Positions 50,814 through 58,762 are shown, numbered from the stretch's first letter. The stretch: DNA of 64,000 bases from Magnetospirillum fulvum (GCF_900108475.1 NZ_FNWO01000009.1:1-64000); one strand, 5' to 3'. The notes: a model not told the origin generated them from the letters alone. Made by a program: numbers and translations.

Positions 50814-52454
50814 ATGCGGCTGCTCACCTATCTCCGCCGCGAATCCGCGTTGTCGCCCGGTCCGCTGATCGCGATGACGCTGTTGGGGGCGCTCTCGACC
50901 CTGCTGGTGCTGGGTCTGGTCAGTTTCGGCGCGGTCGATGCCCGCAATGGCACGATCAGCTTTCGCGCCGTCTTGATGTTCGCCGTCGGGCTGGCCCTGT
51001 TCGCTTTGTCGCAGCAATGGGTGATGGCGGCGGTTGCCCGCGAGGCCGAAGAGATCATCCGCCGCATCCGCGAGCGTTTGTTCGAACAGGTGCGCGAGGC
51101 CGATTACCGTGTTGTCGCGACGGTGGGCCGGGCCGCGATCCATACCGCGCTGGCGCAGGAAACGCAGACCCTGTCGCGCACCGTCACCTTGCTGGCGATC
51201 GCGGCGCAGCAGGTCGTCACCCTCGTTCTGGTCTCGCTGTTTCTGGCGTGGCTGTCGCTGCCCGCCTTTTTGATCTTCGTCTTGTTCTCGGCCGCGGTGG
51301 TGGCGGTCGATCTGCGCCGGTCGCAGGCGACGGCCGAGACGATGGAGCAGGCCGCGCTCGACGAGCGCCGGGTGTTCGAAGGGCTCGAACATCTGCTCGA
51401 CGGGATCAAGGAGGTGCGGATCAACCGCCTGCGCGCGTCGCAATTGGTGGCCGAGATTGCCCGCGCCTCGGACGCGGCGCGGCTGACCCAAAGCGGCGCG
51501 AAGCAGCGGTGGGCGGTCTATTTCGTCCTGATCCAGGTGATGTTCTATGCCCTGATCGGGGTGATGGTGTTCGTGGTGCCGCCGTTCGATTCCGGCTTTG
51601 CCCGCATCGCCCTCGAAGCGACGACGATTGTCTTGTTCATGGTCGGGCCGATCTCGGCGATTGCCCAGGCGATTCCCGCCGTTGCCGAAACCGAATCCGC
51701 CTTAAACCGCCTGCTGGCGCTCGAAGACAGGTTGCGCGCCGCCGCCGCCCGCCACGAGGCCGAAGACAGCCACAGACCCGAGGCGGTGGCGCCGCTTGAG
51801 ACGCTCTCTCTTAACGGAATCGTCTATAGCCATCGCGATGCGGCGGGCTGGCCGGGCTTCACCGTCGGCCCGCTCGACCTCACCTTGCGCGCGGGCGAAA
51901 TCGTCTTCATCACCGGCGGCAACGGCTCGGGCAAATCGACCCTGATCCACCTTCTCGTCGGTTTGCTGCCGCCCGATCGCGGCACCCTTTCGGTCAATGG
52001 CCGCCCGGTCCCGGTGGGCGAGCGGCAGGCCTATCGCGACCGGATCGCGATGGTTCTGTCCGATTTCCATTTGTTCCGCCGTCTGCACGGGCTGGGGCCG
52101 GTCGATCCCGACCGAGCCGATGCCCTGCTGCGGAAATACGAGATTCGCGACAAGGTTTCGCTGCGCGACGGCTGCTTCTCGACAATCGATCTGTCGGGCG
52201 GCCAGCGCAAGCGGCTGGCCCTGCTTGCCGCCGAACTGGAGGACAAGCCGGTGCTGGTGCTCGACGAGTGGGCTGCCGATCAAGACCCCGGCTTTCGCCG
52301 CAAGTTCTATCGCGAGATTCTTCCCGGTCTGCGCCGTCCCGACCGCATCATCGTCTGCGTCACCCATGACGACCGCTATTTCGACGCGGGCGACCGCGTT
52401 CTCGACATGGCGGACGGACGATTCCGCGCCGGTCCGGGCGGCGAGGTGCCGTAA
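50814..52454 (+). CDS. Cyclic-peptide-type ABC exporter, fused membrane and ATPase domains (second copy)
   Basis: A 546-residue paralogue of the preceding exporter. Its ATG follows the previous stop codon directly. Membrane segments fill the first ~320 residues (LIAMTLLGALSTLLVLGLVS, FMVGPISAIAQAIPAVAETE). The ATPase has GGNGSGKST, a standard signature LSGGQRKRLAL and VLVLDEWAADQDPGFRRKFY. The segment DERRVFEGLEHLLDGIKEVRI is shared almost unchanged with the first copy, which indicates an old tandem duplication. Together with the first copy it is the likely export system for the NRPS/PKS product. Known SyrD/PvdE members usually occur as one gene acting as a homodimer, so a tandem pair is less common. 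Confidence 0.92.
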   Translation: MRLLTYLRRESALSPGPLIAMTLLGALSTLLVLGLVSFGAVDARNGTISFRAVLMFAVGLALFALSQQWVMAAVAREAEEIIRRIRERLFEQVREADYRVVATVGRAAIHTALAQETQTLSRTVTLLAIAAQQVVTLVLVSLFLAWLSLPAFLIFVLFSAAVVAVDLRRSQATAETMEQAALDERRVFEGLEHLLDGIKEVRINRLRASQLVAEIARASDAARLTQSGAKQRWAVYFVLIQVMFYALIGVMVFVVPPFDSGFARIALEATTIVLFMVGPISAIAQAIPAVAETESALNRLLALEDRLRAAAARHEAEDSHRPEAVAPLETLSLNGIVYSHRDAAGWPGFTVGPLDLTLRAGEIVFITGGNGSGKSTLIHLLVGLLPPDRGTLSVNGRPVPVGERQAYRDRIAMVLSDFHLFRRLHGLGPVDPDRADALLRKYEIRDKVSLRDGCFSTIDLSGGQRKRLALLAAELEDKPVLVLDEWAADQDPGFRRKFYREILPGLRRPDRIIVCVTHDDRYFDAGDRVLDMADGRFRAGPGGEVP

Positions 52455-52478
52455 CATAGTCAATCAAAGAGGATTGTG

Positions 52479-53171
52479 ATGCCAAGCTCGCTCTATCATA
52501 CCGATCCCTACTGCGCCGAAGTGGCGACCGTGGTCGAGTCGATCTTCGACGAGGACGATCGCTGGTATCTCGCCCTCAAGGACAATCTGTTCTACCCCCA
52601 GGGCGGCGGCCAGAAGGGCGATATCGGCACCGTTGAGACCGCGCTGGGGCCGGTCGCGGTGATCGACACGGTCAAGGACCAATACGCCAGTTCGCCTCGC
52701 TCGCTGCTGGTTCTGGCCGGGCCGTGCCCCGGTCTTGAACCCGGCGCGGCGGTGACGGCGAAGCTGGACTGGCCGTTCCGCTATCGCCAGATGCGGCTGC
52801 ACAGCACGGTTCACCTCCATCATTGCCTGATCGAGCAGGTCGGCGGGGTCCGGCTGCCTCATCCCAAGACTTCGGATATCGGCGACGGCGAGGCCTATAA
52901 CCGCTACGAGGGTGTCGCTCTCGACGAAGGGCTGGTGGCGCGGGCGACCGAGGCGCTGCGGGCCGCGATTGCCGCCGGTGGGGCGGTCACCACCCGCGAC
53001 GACGACAGCAATGCGGGGTTCCGCTGGTGGGACTGCCTGGGCTTTTCGATTCCCTGCGGCGGAACCCATCTGCGCGACATCGCCGAGATCGGGGCGGTCG
53101 AGGCGTCGTTCAGCCAGAAAAAGGGCAAGCCGAAGATCACCTTCCGTCTGAGCGACAGTCCGGCCGCGTGA
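52479..53171 (+). CDS. AlaX-type alanyl-tRNA editing hydrolase
   Basis: The 230-residue protein corresponds to the editing domain of alanyl-tRNA synthetase as a stand-alone unit. AlaX proteins hydrolyse tRNA(Ala) that was wrongly charged with serine or glycine. The zinc ligands are visible: HSTVH (HxxxH) in MRLHSTVHLHHCLIEQ near residue 110 and CGGTH (CxxxH) in IPCGGTHLRDI near residue 195. NLFYPQGGGQKGDIG near residue 33 is the typical N-terminal motif. ATG 52479 is supported by AGAGGA five bases upstream. The gene lies 24 bases after the second exporter gene, so it is probably co-transcribed with it, which raises the question of a role in self-protection or in the biosynthetic pathway. Confidence 0.9.
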   Translation: MPSSLYHTDPYCAEVATVVESIFDEDDRWYLALKDNLFYPQGGGQKGDIGTVETALGPVAVIDTVKDQYASSPRSLLVLAGPCPGLEPGAAVTAKLDWPFRYRQMRLHSTVHLHHCLIEQVGGVRLPHPKTSDIGDGEAYNRYEGVALDEGLVARATEALRAAIAAGGAVTTRDDDSNAGFRWWDCLGFSIPCGGTHLRDIAEIGAVEASFSQKKGKPKITFRLSDSPAA

Positions 53172-53192
53172 CCTGCGTCGAAAGAGCCTGAT

Positions 53193-53225
53193 ATGGGTTG
53201 GCTTCCCTTTTCTAAGGGTAGATGA
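53193..53225 (+). CDS. Candidate 10-residue ORF coupled to the radical SAM gene
   Basis: ATG 53193 begins MGWLPFSKGR followed by TGA. AAGAG lies six bases upstream. The stop overlaps the start of the radical SAM gene as ATGA, the usual arrangement for translational coupling. It follows the AlaX stop by 21 bases. It may be a leader that drives translation of the radical SAM gene, or a tiny precursor peptide. Nothing in the sequence decides this, and chance occurrence is possible. Confidence 0.35.
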   Translation: MGWLPFSKGR

Positions 53226-54370
53226 TCTGTCTTATCCGTCAACCTTACATGGTTGTTTTAGCGATGAAGCACTGCGACAAGAGAGCGGTTACCGTCAACG
53301 TGACGAGTCGCTGCAATTTAAGGTGCACCTACTGCATGGCCAGCAGTCCCGACGAACAGGCGAACCCGCTGGTCGTCGATCGGGACTTCGCTTTGGCCGG
53401 GATTCGCGATTCCATCGCCGGACACCCGACCGGGTTCAAGGCCGACCGGTTGCGGTTCTTCAGTCCGGGAGAGCCGACCCAGGATATGGACACCATCATC
53501 GCCTGCGTCGCCTATGCTCGCTCGCTGCTGCCCGACATCACGCTCGAACTTCAGACCAACGGCGTGTTCCCCTCACCCGAGGCGCGGGACTGGATCGCCG
53601 ATACCTTTGACGTCGTCTGGTTCTCGCTGGACGGACCGGCTTCGGTCAACGATGCCTACCGCCCCGGCTGGGACGGTTTGGGCCGCACCCGCGAGGCCGA
53701 GGCCAATCTGGCGGCGGTGATGGCGAAGACGCGGGTGGGGGTCCGTTCGACCCTGGTCGAGGAGACGCTCGATTCCCAGGATTCCCTGGTTGCCTATTAT
53801 CACGGGCTTGGCGTCCGTCATCTGTGCGTCAATCCGCTGATCCGCCCGATCCGCCGCAACGACCACGGCGCCACCGACGTCAATTTGTCGAGCCAGATGC
53901 GTTTCGCCAAGGGGTTCGTCGCCGCCTATGCGGTGGCGGAGCGGCTGGGGGTCGAGTTCATGAACTCGATGACCTTCAATTTCGACGAAAAGACATCAGT
54001 CAGTTGCCGCAGTTGCCTGCCGATGCCGCAGATGAACCCGGACGGGTCGGTGTCAAGCTGCGACATGGCGATGTTCGCCGACACCAAGGAGGAACTGCGC
54101 CACTTCATCTACGGGCAGTGGGATCCAGACAGCAAGACGATCCGCTACGACCAGGACAAGATCGCAAGGCTTCAGAACCATCGTCTGGAAAATCTGCCCA
54201 AGTGCAAGACCTGCCCGATCGGGCCGTATTGCGCCGGCGGCTGTATCGGCCGCCGGGCCTATCAGACCGGGACGCTGGAAGACCCGCTGCCCGAGATTTG
54301 CGCGGCGACGATCTATCTGGCCAAGCATCTTCCGCTTGGGCGCGAACGGATCACCTCGACGCATCCCTGA
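53222..54370 (+). CDS. Radical SAM/SPASM protein, function unknown
   Basis: The core is a radical SAM enzyme: CNLRCTYC (CxxxCxxC) binds the 4Fe-4S cluster that cleaves S-adenosylmethionine, FFSPGEPTQDMD is the GGE-like SAM motif, and LQTNGVF and WFSLDGP are the next barrel strands. A SPASM-type C-terminal region with auxiliary cluster ligands follows (CRSC, SSCDM, CKTCPIGPYCAGGC). SPASM proteins usually modify peptides or proteins, so this enzyme may tailor a peptide. The start is uncertain: ATG 53222 has AAGGG three bases upstream and overlaps a short ORF; MKHCDKRAV, at an ATG about 43 bases further in, is closer to typical starts. It lies at the end of the exporter-AlaX gene set. Confidence 0.85.
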   Translation: MICLIRQPYMVVLAMKHCDKRAVTVNVTSRCNLRCTYCMASSPDEQANPLVVDRDFALAGIRDSIAGHPTGFKADRLRFFSPGEPTQDMDTIIACVAYARSLLPDITLELQTNGVFPSPEARDWIADTFDVVWFSLDGPASVNDAYRPGWDGLGRTREAEANLAAVMAKTRVGVRSTLVEETLDSQDSLVAYYHGLGVRHLCVNPLIRPIRRNDHGATDVNLSSQMRFAKGFVAAYAVAERLGVEFMNSMTFNFDEKTSVSCRSCLPMPQMNPDGSVSSCDMAMFADTKEELRHFIYGQWDPDSKTIRYDQDKIARLQNHRLENLPKCKTCPIGPYCAGGCIGRRAYQTGTLEDPLPEICAATIYLAKHLPLGRERITSTHP

Positions 54371-54394
54371 CGGGGGCGAGCCCGCCGGGGCGGG

Positions 54395-54577
54395 TCAGGC
54401 GGTGATATCGACGCTCCGACCGCGTCCAGCCGATTCGCGCGGCGGCGGAGGGGTTTCGGTTGATTTTGCCGTCGCGGCTTCGTTCGATTCGGTGTCGCTG
54501 TCGCGGGCGGTTTTGGCGAGCGGAGACGGTGCCAGCGACGGCGGTGCTGACCCACTGGAAATCGGGGTGACGGACAT
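54395..54577 (-). CDS. Small Ser/Pro/Thr-rich ORF, unknown
   Basis: A 60-residue frame opens with MSVTPISSGSAPPSLAPSPL and ends with GRGRSVDITA. AAGGGAG lies 11 bases upstream of ATG 54577. It lacks Cys, has no signal peptide or membrane segment, and looks intrinsically disordered. It is convergent with the radical SAM gene, with 24 bases between the stops. It could be a small unrelated protein or a peptide substrate. The remaining spacer to the lipoprotein gene (54578-54736) holds nothing else that I can support. Confidence 0.4.
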   Translation of the reverse strand: MSVTPISSGSAPPSLAPSPLAKTARDSDTESNEAATAKSTETPPPPRESAGRGRSVDITA

Positions 54578-54736
54578 GGTGGGGCTATCTCCCTTAGGGG
54601 GGGGTGTCGGACTATGCCTAAGGTTTTATTTAGCGCCAGCGCCCAGGCAAATTGCAACAGCTTTTTAGAGCGGTTCGATTCCGCCTCCGGCCGAGGCGAC
54701 GGGGGTTCCCCCGATGCTATCGAGGCCAATCACCGG

Positions 54737-55159
54737 CTATTGTACTTCCGCAGTCGGAGCCAACCGCGAAGATCCTTCCGGGCCAATGGAGACTCGGAGG
54801 TAATGAGTGCGGTTGGGCTCAATGCGAATGCCTATTTCGTAAATCGTATGTGATCCAAATAAATTAGGTGATGGAATGACGCCTAAAACATGATCTCCTG
54901 GCGCTAAATATAATTTAGCCATTTCGCCTGTCGCAAGTTTTACAGAAAGAACGCCATCGACATGGATGGATTGATAAACTCCGCTGCCAAAGAAACCGCT
55001 ATCGCGAACAATTATAACAGGAGAAAAACCTTGCTCGGGAGTGGCGTGCGAGAGAACTCGCTCAGGCGGTGTTGCTGTGGCGGAGCTTAACTTAACCGGC
55101 GATGTTCCACAGGCGCTTAGAACGATAGCAAGTGTTGCAAACAAGGCGATCTTGCGCAT
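54737..55159 (-). CDS. Small lipoprotein, DUF2846-like
   Basis: The 140-residue protein starts with MRKIALFATLAIVLSACGTS, a lipoprotein signal with LSAC lipobox; Cys 17 should be lipidated. The mature part has alternating strands, including VIIVRDSGFFGSGVYQSIHV, VDGVLSVKLATGEMAKLYL and PGDHVLGVIPSPN, a pattern resembling the DUF2846 lipoproteins. The function of that family is not known to me. GAGG lies six bases before ATG 55159. Codon use is clearly less GC-biased than in the flanking genes, and the upstream region is AT-rich, which suggests horizontal acquisition next to the tRNA genes. Confidence 0.7.
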   Translation of the reverse strand: MRKIALFATLAIVLSACGTSPVKLSSATATPPERVLSHATPEQGFSPVIIVRDSGFFGSGVYQSIHVDGVLSVKLATGEMAKLYLAPGDHVLGVIPSPNLFGSHTIYEIGIRIEPNRTHYLRVSIGPEGSSRLAPTAEVQ

Positions 55160-55330
55160 GTTGGCCTCGCAAATTTGTAAAGCTGTCAGTATCAATTAAT
55201 GGAATATTATTATCACCACTATCACGTTTTGATAGCCCGGAGTCGCTTCTGTTTCTAACAAAAATCTTGCATGGTGGGATGCGTCGCGCCTCAGGTCGCG
55301 AAAGGGCTGTTGCGGGGCGCGGCCGACCGG

Positions 55331-55367
55331 AAAAGAAAAAGGCTGGCCTTGGGAAAGGCCAGCCTTT
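55331..55367 (-). terminator. Rho-independent terminator of the tRNA-Cys/tRNA-Asn unit
   Basis: AAAGGCTGGCCTT (55338-55350) and AAGGCCAGCCTTT (55355-55367) form a perfect 13-bp stem with a four-base loop. On the minus strand it is followed by TTTTTCTTTT, and it begins six bases past the tRNA-Asn 3' end. Confidence 0.92.
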
Positions 55368-55372
55368 TACAT

Positions 55373-55447
55373 TGGCTCCGGAGGAGGGATTCGAACCCCC
55401 GACCAGCCGGTTAACAGCCGGCTGCTCTACCGCTGAGCTACTCCGGA
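55373..55447 (-). tRNA. tRNA-Asn (anticodon GTT)
   Basis: The minus strand from 55447 folds as a tRNA. The acceptor stem is TCCGGAG/CTCCGGA with a G discriminator and an encoded CCA. The D arm is GCTC-AGCGGTA-GAGC. The anticodon arm is GCCGG-CTGTTAA-CCGGC, with GTT in the loop. The T arm contains TTCGAAT. It is followed by the terminator and preceded by tRNA-Cys on the same strand. Confidence 0.95.
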
Positions 55448-55515
55448 TCACCGATTTCCCTGCGGTGGTGGGAAACCGAAAAACTGTCTTCGCGTCGTAC
55501 CCGCCCGAGGAACGG

Positions 55516-55589
55516 TGGAGGCCGAGGCCGGAATTGAACCGACGTACGCGGATTTGCAGTCCGCTGCATAGCCACTCTGCCACCCGGCC
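55516..55589 (-). tRNA. tRNA-Cys (anticodon GCA)
   Basis: From 55589 downwards the minus strand gives acceptor GGCCGGG/CTCGGCC (one G-T pair), discriminator T and encoded CCA. The D arm is of the GGCAGAGTGGC type, the anticodon arm GCGGA-CTGCAAA-TCCGC carries GCA, and the T loop is TTCAATT. It is 68 bases upstream of tRNA-Asn and probably forms one transcript with it. Confidence 0.95.
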
Positions 55590-55750
55590 ACCGGTCCGAC
55601 CGGCCCGGGGGCCGACGTGAGGTGGGTGCTTATAAACGGAGATTTACCCTCGGTCAAGCGGCTTTGTGGCGGCATTGTTTTCATTTTGAGTCGGTCCTAT
55701 AACGGACCGTCGCCTGCACGGCGCAGTCTAGCCTTAGGAGCCGAGCCGAG

Positions 55751-56404
55751 ATGGATTTTGCCGCCGCCCGCTTCAACATGGTCGAGAACCAGATTCGAAC
55801 CAATCATGTCGGAGACAGCCGCGTCGTCCAGGCGCTGGCCTCGACCCCGCGCGAGCCGTTTCTGCCCCGGCGGATGCGCGGCTACGCCTATACCGACGAG
55901 GATTTGCCGCTGGGCCACGGGCGGGTGATGATTGAGCCGCTGGTGATGGCCCGGCTGCTTCAGGCCGCCGCGATCGGAAGCGGCGACGTCGTGCTGGCGA
56001 TTGGCGACGCCACCGGCTGGGGCAGCGCGGTGCTGTCGAAACTGGCCAGCACGGTGGTGTCGCTCGAATGCGACGTGACCCTCGCCGCCGCCGCCGCCGC
56101 GACCCTCGCCGAGCGCGACGTCGATAATGTCGCGGTGGTCACCGGCGATCTGGCGGTCGGCTATCCGGCCCAGGCTCCCTACGACGTCATTCTGTTCCTG
56201 GGCGCCGTGGCGGCGATTCCCGAAGGCATCGTTGCCCAATTGGCCGATGCGGGCCGTCTGGTCGCGGTGGTCGCGTCGGGAAAGGGGGGCGGCGTTGCGA
56301 CGCGGGTAACGCGGACGGGCGATGCTTTCGGACGCGACACCCCGTTCGACGCCGCGACGCCGTTTCTGCCCGGTTTGGAGCCGAAGCCCGTCTTCAGGTT
56401 TTAA
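55751..56404 (+). CDS. Protein-L-isoaspartate O-methyltransferase family protein
   Basis: The 217-residue protein has the PCMT fold: FAAARFNMVENQIRTNHVGD, then PREPFLPRRMRGYAYTDEDLPLGHGR with the substrate loop, EPLVMARLLQAAAI, and the SAM-binding segment VVLAIGDATGWGSAVLSKL, where the usual LeIGtGsGY appears as AIGDATGWG. This deviating form, located directly before a TolC gene, is a conserved arrangement in alphaproteobacteria, and its members may not act on isoaspartate. AGGAG precedes ATG 55751. The gap to the next gene is 94 bases, so co-transcription is likely. Confidence 0.85.
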   Translation: MDFAAARFNMVENQIRTNHVGDSRVVQALASTPREPFLPRRMRGYAYTDEDLPLGHGRVMIEPLVMARLLQAAAIGSGDVVLAIGDATGWGSAVLSKLASTVVSLECDVTLAAAAAATLAERDVDNVAVVTGDLAVGYPAQAPYDVILFLGAVAAIPEGIVAQLADAGRLVAVVASGKGGGVATRVTRTGDAFGRDTPFDAATPFLPGLEPKPVFRF

Positions 56405-56498
56405 CCTTGAACTTATGCCCGCTCCCGTTAATCTTCGACGGTTGTGATTTGGCGCGGTGGAACCGGACGGACAGTCCCCCCGAAGAGAAGGTGTCGTG

Positions 56499-57899
56499 AT
56501 GAAGAAGGCATTCGGTCTGCTGGCCGGGGTGGCTGGGGTCGCGTTGATGGCGATGTCCGGGGGCGGAGCGGTGAGGGCGGCCTCGCTGAACGATGTTCTG
56601 GCGACGACCTACCAGACCAACCCGAATCTGTCGGCCTATCGGGCCAAGTTGCGCGCCACCGACGAAGGGGTGCCGCAGGCGCTGGCGGGATGGCGTCCGA
56701 CGGTGACGGTGACCGGGTCGGCGGGCAAGGGGCTTTATACCGCCAATACCCGGCCGGACAAGTACGAGACCATCCGCACGCCGAAATCCGCCTCGCTGAC
56801 CGTCAGCCAGCCGATCTATAGCGGCGGTCGCACCGTTGCCGCCACCGATCAGGCCGAGGCGAACGTCCAGGCCGAGCGGGCCCGCCTGATCGCGACCGAG
56901 CAGACCGTGCTGCTGAACGCGACCAACGCCTATCTCAACGTCGTCCGCGACGAGCAGGTGCTGAACCTGTCGATCAATAACGAGCAGGTGCTGAAGCGCC
57001 AGCTTGAGGCGACCCAGGAGCGGTTCCGCGTTGGCGAGATCACCCGCACCGACGTCAGCCAGGCCGAGGCCCGTCTGGCCAGGGCCGTCGCCGATCGCAT
57101 CGGGGCCGAGGGCACCTTGAAAAGCTCGCGGGCCAATTACCTCAACACCGTCGGAACCGTGCCGGATTCGGTGTCCCAACCCGCGCTGCCCGAACCGCTG
57201 CCGACCGGGCTGACCGAGGCGATTGCCGCCGCCCAGGCCAACAATCCCTCCGTTGTCGCCGCCGACCGCACCTTTGATTCGGCCAAATACGGGATCGATC
57301 TGGTGTTCGGCGAATTGCTGCCCAGCCTCTCCCTCGACGCCAACGTGTCGCGCTATCTCGACACGGCGGGAACCGGGATTGGCGGGTTCGATTCCGCGAT
57401 CAGCAACAAGGAGGTGTTGCTGAACCTGTCGGTGCCGCTGTACGAGGGTGGGGGAACCTATGCCCGCCTTCGTGCCGCCAAGGAAACCGCCGGGCAGCGC
57501 CGGATCGAGGCCGATCAGGCCCGCCGCGACGCGGTCGAGACCGCGACCAAGGCGTGGGAGAGCCTGCAATCGGCTCAGGCTCAGGTCACCTCCTATACCT
57601 CACAGATCCGGGCGGCCGATCTGGCTCTGGCCGGGGTGCGCGAGGAATCGAAGGTCGGCTCGCGCACCGTGCTCGATGTGCTGAATGCCGAACAGGAAGT
57701 GTTCGATGCCCGCGTCGCTCAGGTTCGCGCCGTTCACGACCAATTACTGGCGGCCTATCAGGTAAAATCGGCGGTCGGCGAAATGACGGTGCAGGGGTTG
57801 AGCTTGCCCGTTCAGGGCTTCGATCCGGTTGCACATTATGAAACCGTGCGGGAAAAATGGATCGGAACCGGCATCGGCTCCGACAAAGGGACCGAATAG
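56499..57899 (+). CDS. tolC: TolC-family outer-membrane channel protein
   Basis: The 466-residue protein has a signal peptide (MKKAFGLLAGVAGVALMAMS, cleavage near VRA/AS) and the two structurally repeated halves of TolC. The halves are represented by LNDVLATTYQTNPNLSAYRA (first) and AIAAAQANNPSVVAADRTFD (second), with SQPIYSGGRTVAATDQAEAN and LSVPLYEGGGTYARLRAAKE as the matching beta-strand and helix boundaries. Such trimers form the outer-membrane duct of type I secretion and RND efflux systems. It could serve as the outer-membrane partner for the ABC exporters in this window, although those lie 4 kb away and normally work without one. GAGAAGG precedes ATG 56499. Confidence 0.92.
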   Translation: MKKAFGLLAGVAGVALMAMSGGGAVRAASLNDVLATTYQTNPNLSAYRAKLRATDEGVPQALAGWRPTVTVTGSAGKGLYTANTRPDKYETIRTPKSASLTVSQPIYSGGRTVAATDQAEANVQAERARLIATEQTVLLNATNAYLNVVRDEQVLNLSINNEQVLKRQLEATQERFRVGEITRTDVSQAEARLARAVADRIGAEGTLKSSRANYLNTVGTVPDSVSQPALPEPLPTGLTEAIAAAQANNPSVVAADRTFDSAKYGIDLVFGELLPSLSLDANVSRYLDTAGTGIGGFDSAISNKEVLLNLSVPLYEGGGTYARLRAAKETAGQRRIEADQARRDAVETATKAWESLQSAQAQVTSYTSQIRAADLALAGVREESKVGSRTVLDVLNAEQEVFDARVAQVRAVHDQLLAAYQVKSAVGEMTVQGLSLPVQGFDPVAHYETVREKWIGTGIGSDKGTE

Positions 57900-58031
57900 G
57901 ATTGGCGAGACGCCGCGGGACAGATCGCATCATCCTGATCGGACGCAGGATTTTGGTGATTTGTTCCCGGCAGTGCGGCATGATCGGGGCAGGGCCCTAT
58001 TACGGGCGCAGGCAGATAGAATAGCCGTGAC

Positions 58032-58742
58032 ATGAGCGAAGATAAGGCCCAGCAAGAACCATCGATGGAGGATATCCTTGCCTCCATTCGCAGGATATTG
58101 TCCGAAGACGAGGTCGAGGAAAAACCGAAGGCTCCGCCGCCGCCTCCTCCCCCACCGCCTCCGCCCCCGCCCCCCCCTCCACCGCCGCCGCCCCCTCCGC
58201 CCCCGGAGCCCGAGCCGAAGCCGAGCTTTGCCCAGGACGATATCGATTCGTTGTTCGATACACCGGCCCCTCAGCCCGAACCCGAGCCCGAGCCCGAGGA
58301 GGATGACGACGACGTTCTCGAACTGACCGAGGACATGGTGCTGGAGGAGGAGCCCGAGCCCGAACCCGAACCGGCGTTCGAGATCGAGGATTTCCCGGTA
58401 GAGCCCGAACCCGAACCCGAACCCGAGCCCGAACCGGTTGCCTACGTCGCTCCGGTCGAGCCGCCGCCGATCCGGACCTACCGCGAGCCCGAATACGACG
58501 AATCGCTGATGTCGCCGCCCAACGTCGACCGCGGCGCGACCCTGCTGTCCGACCTTGCCCGCGAGATCGTGCGGCAAAAGGCGTTCGGCCTCGGCAACAG
58601 CACCCTGACCGTCGAGGATTTGGTGCGCGAATTGCTGCGCCCGATCCTCAAGGAATGGCTGGACCAGAATCTGCCTTACATGATCGAGCGTATCGTCAAG
58701 AAAGAGATCGAGCGGATGGTTAATCGTTCGGAAGAATTCTAG
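58032..58742 (+). CDS. popZ: Polar organising protein PopZ (DUF2497) with 24-proline run
   Basis: PopZ forms a polar matrix that anchors the chromosome centromere in alphaproteobacteria. Residues 11-27 (SMEDILASIRRILSEDE) are the conserved N-terminal helix that binds client proteins. The C-terminal ~60 residues (LLSDLAREIVRQKAFGLG, LVRELLRPILKEWLDQNLPY, RIVKKEIERMV) are the oligomerisation helices. Between them lies an acidic Pro-rich spacer. Residues 35-58 are 24 consecutive prolines, followed by many Pro-Glu repeats. The run uses all four Pro codons, so it is selected at protein level rather than being a simple nucleotide repeat. Translation should depend on EF-P. Popular neighbours tolC and valS match the alphaproteobacterial order. 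Confidence 0.93.
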   Translation: MSEDKAQQEPSMEDILASIRRILSEDEVEEKPKAPPPPPPPPPPPPPPPPPPPPPPPPEPEPKPSFAQDDIDSLFDTPAPQPEPEPEPEEDDDDVLELTEDMVLEEEPEPEPEPAFEIEDFPVEPEPEPEPEPEPVAYVAPVEPPPIRTYREPEYDESLMSPPNVDRGATLLSDLAREIVRQKAFGLGNSTLTVEDLVRELLRPILKEWLDQNLPYMIERIVKKEIERMVNRSEEF

Positions 58743-58762
58743 CGTTCTGTCGCGCACCCTGT

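Noticed and set aside
54614-54853. 79-codon plus-strand frame overlapping the lipoprotein gene end
   Set aside because: It lacks a ribosome binding site and coding bias, and overlaps the better-supported lipoprotein gene.
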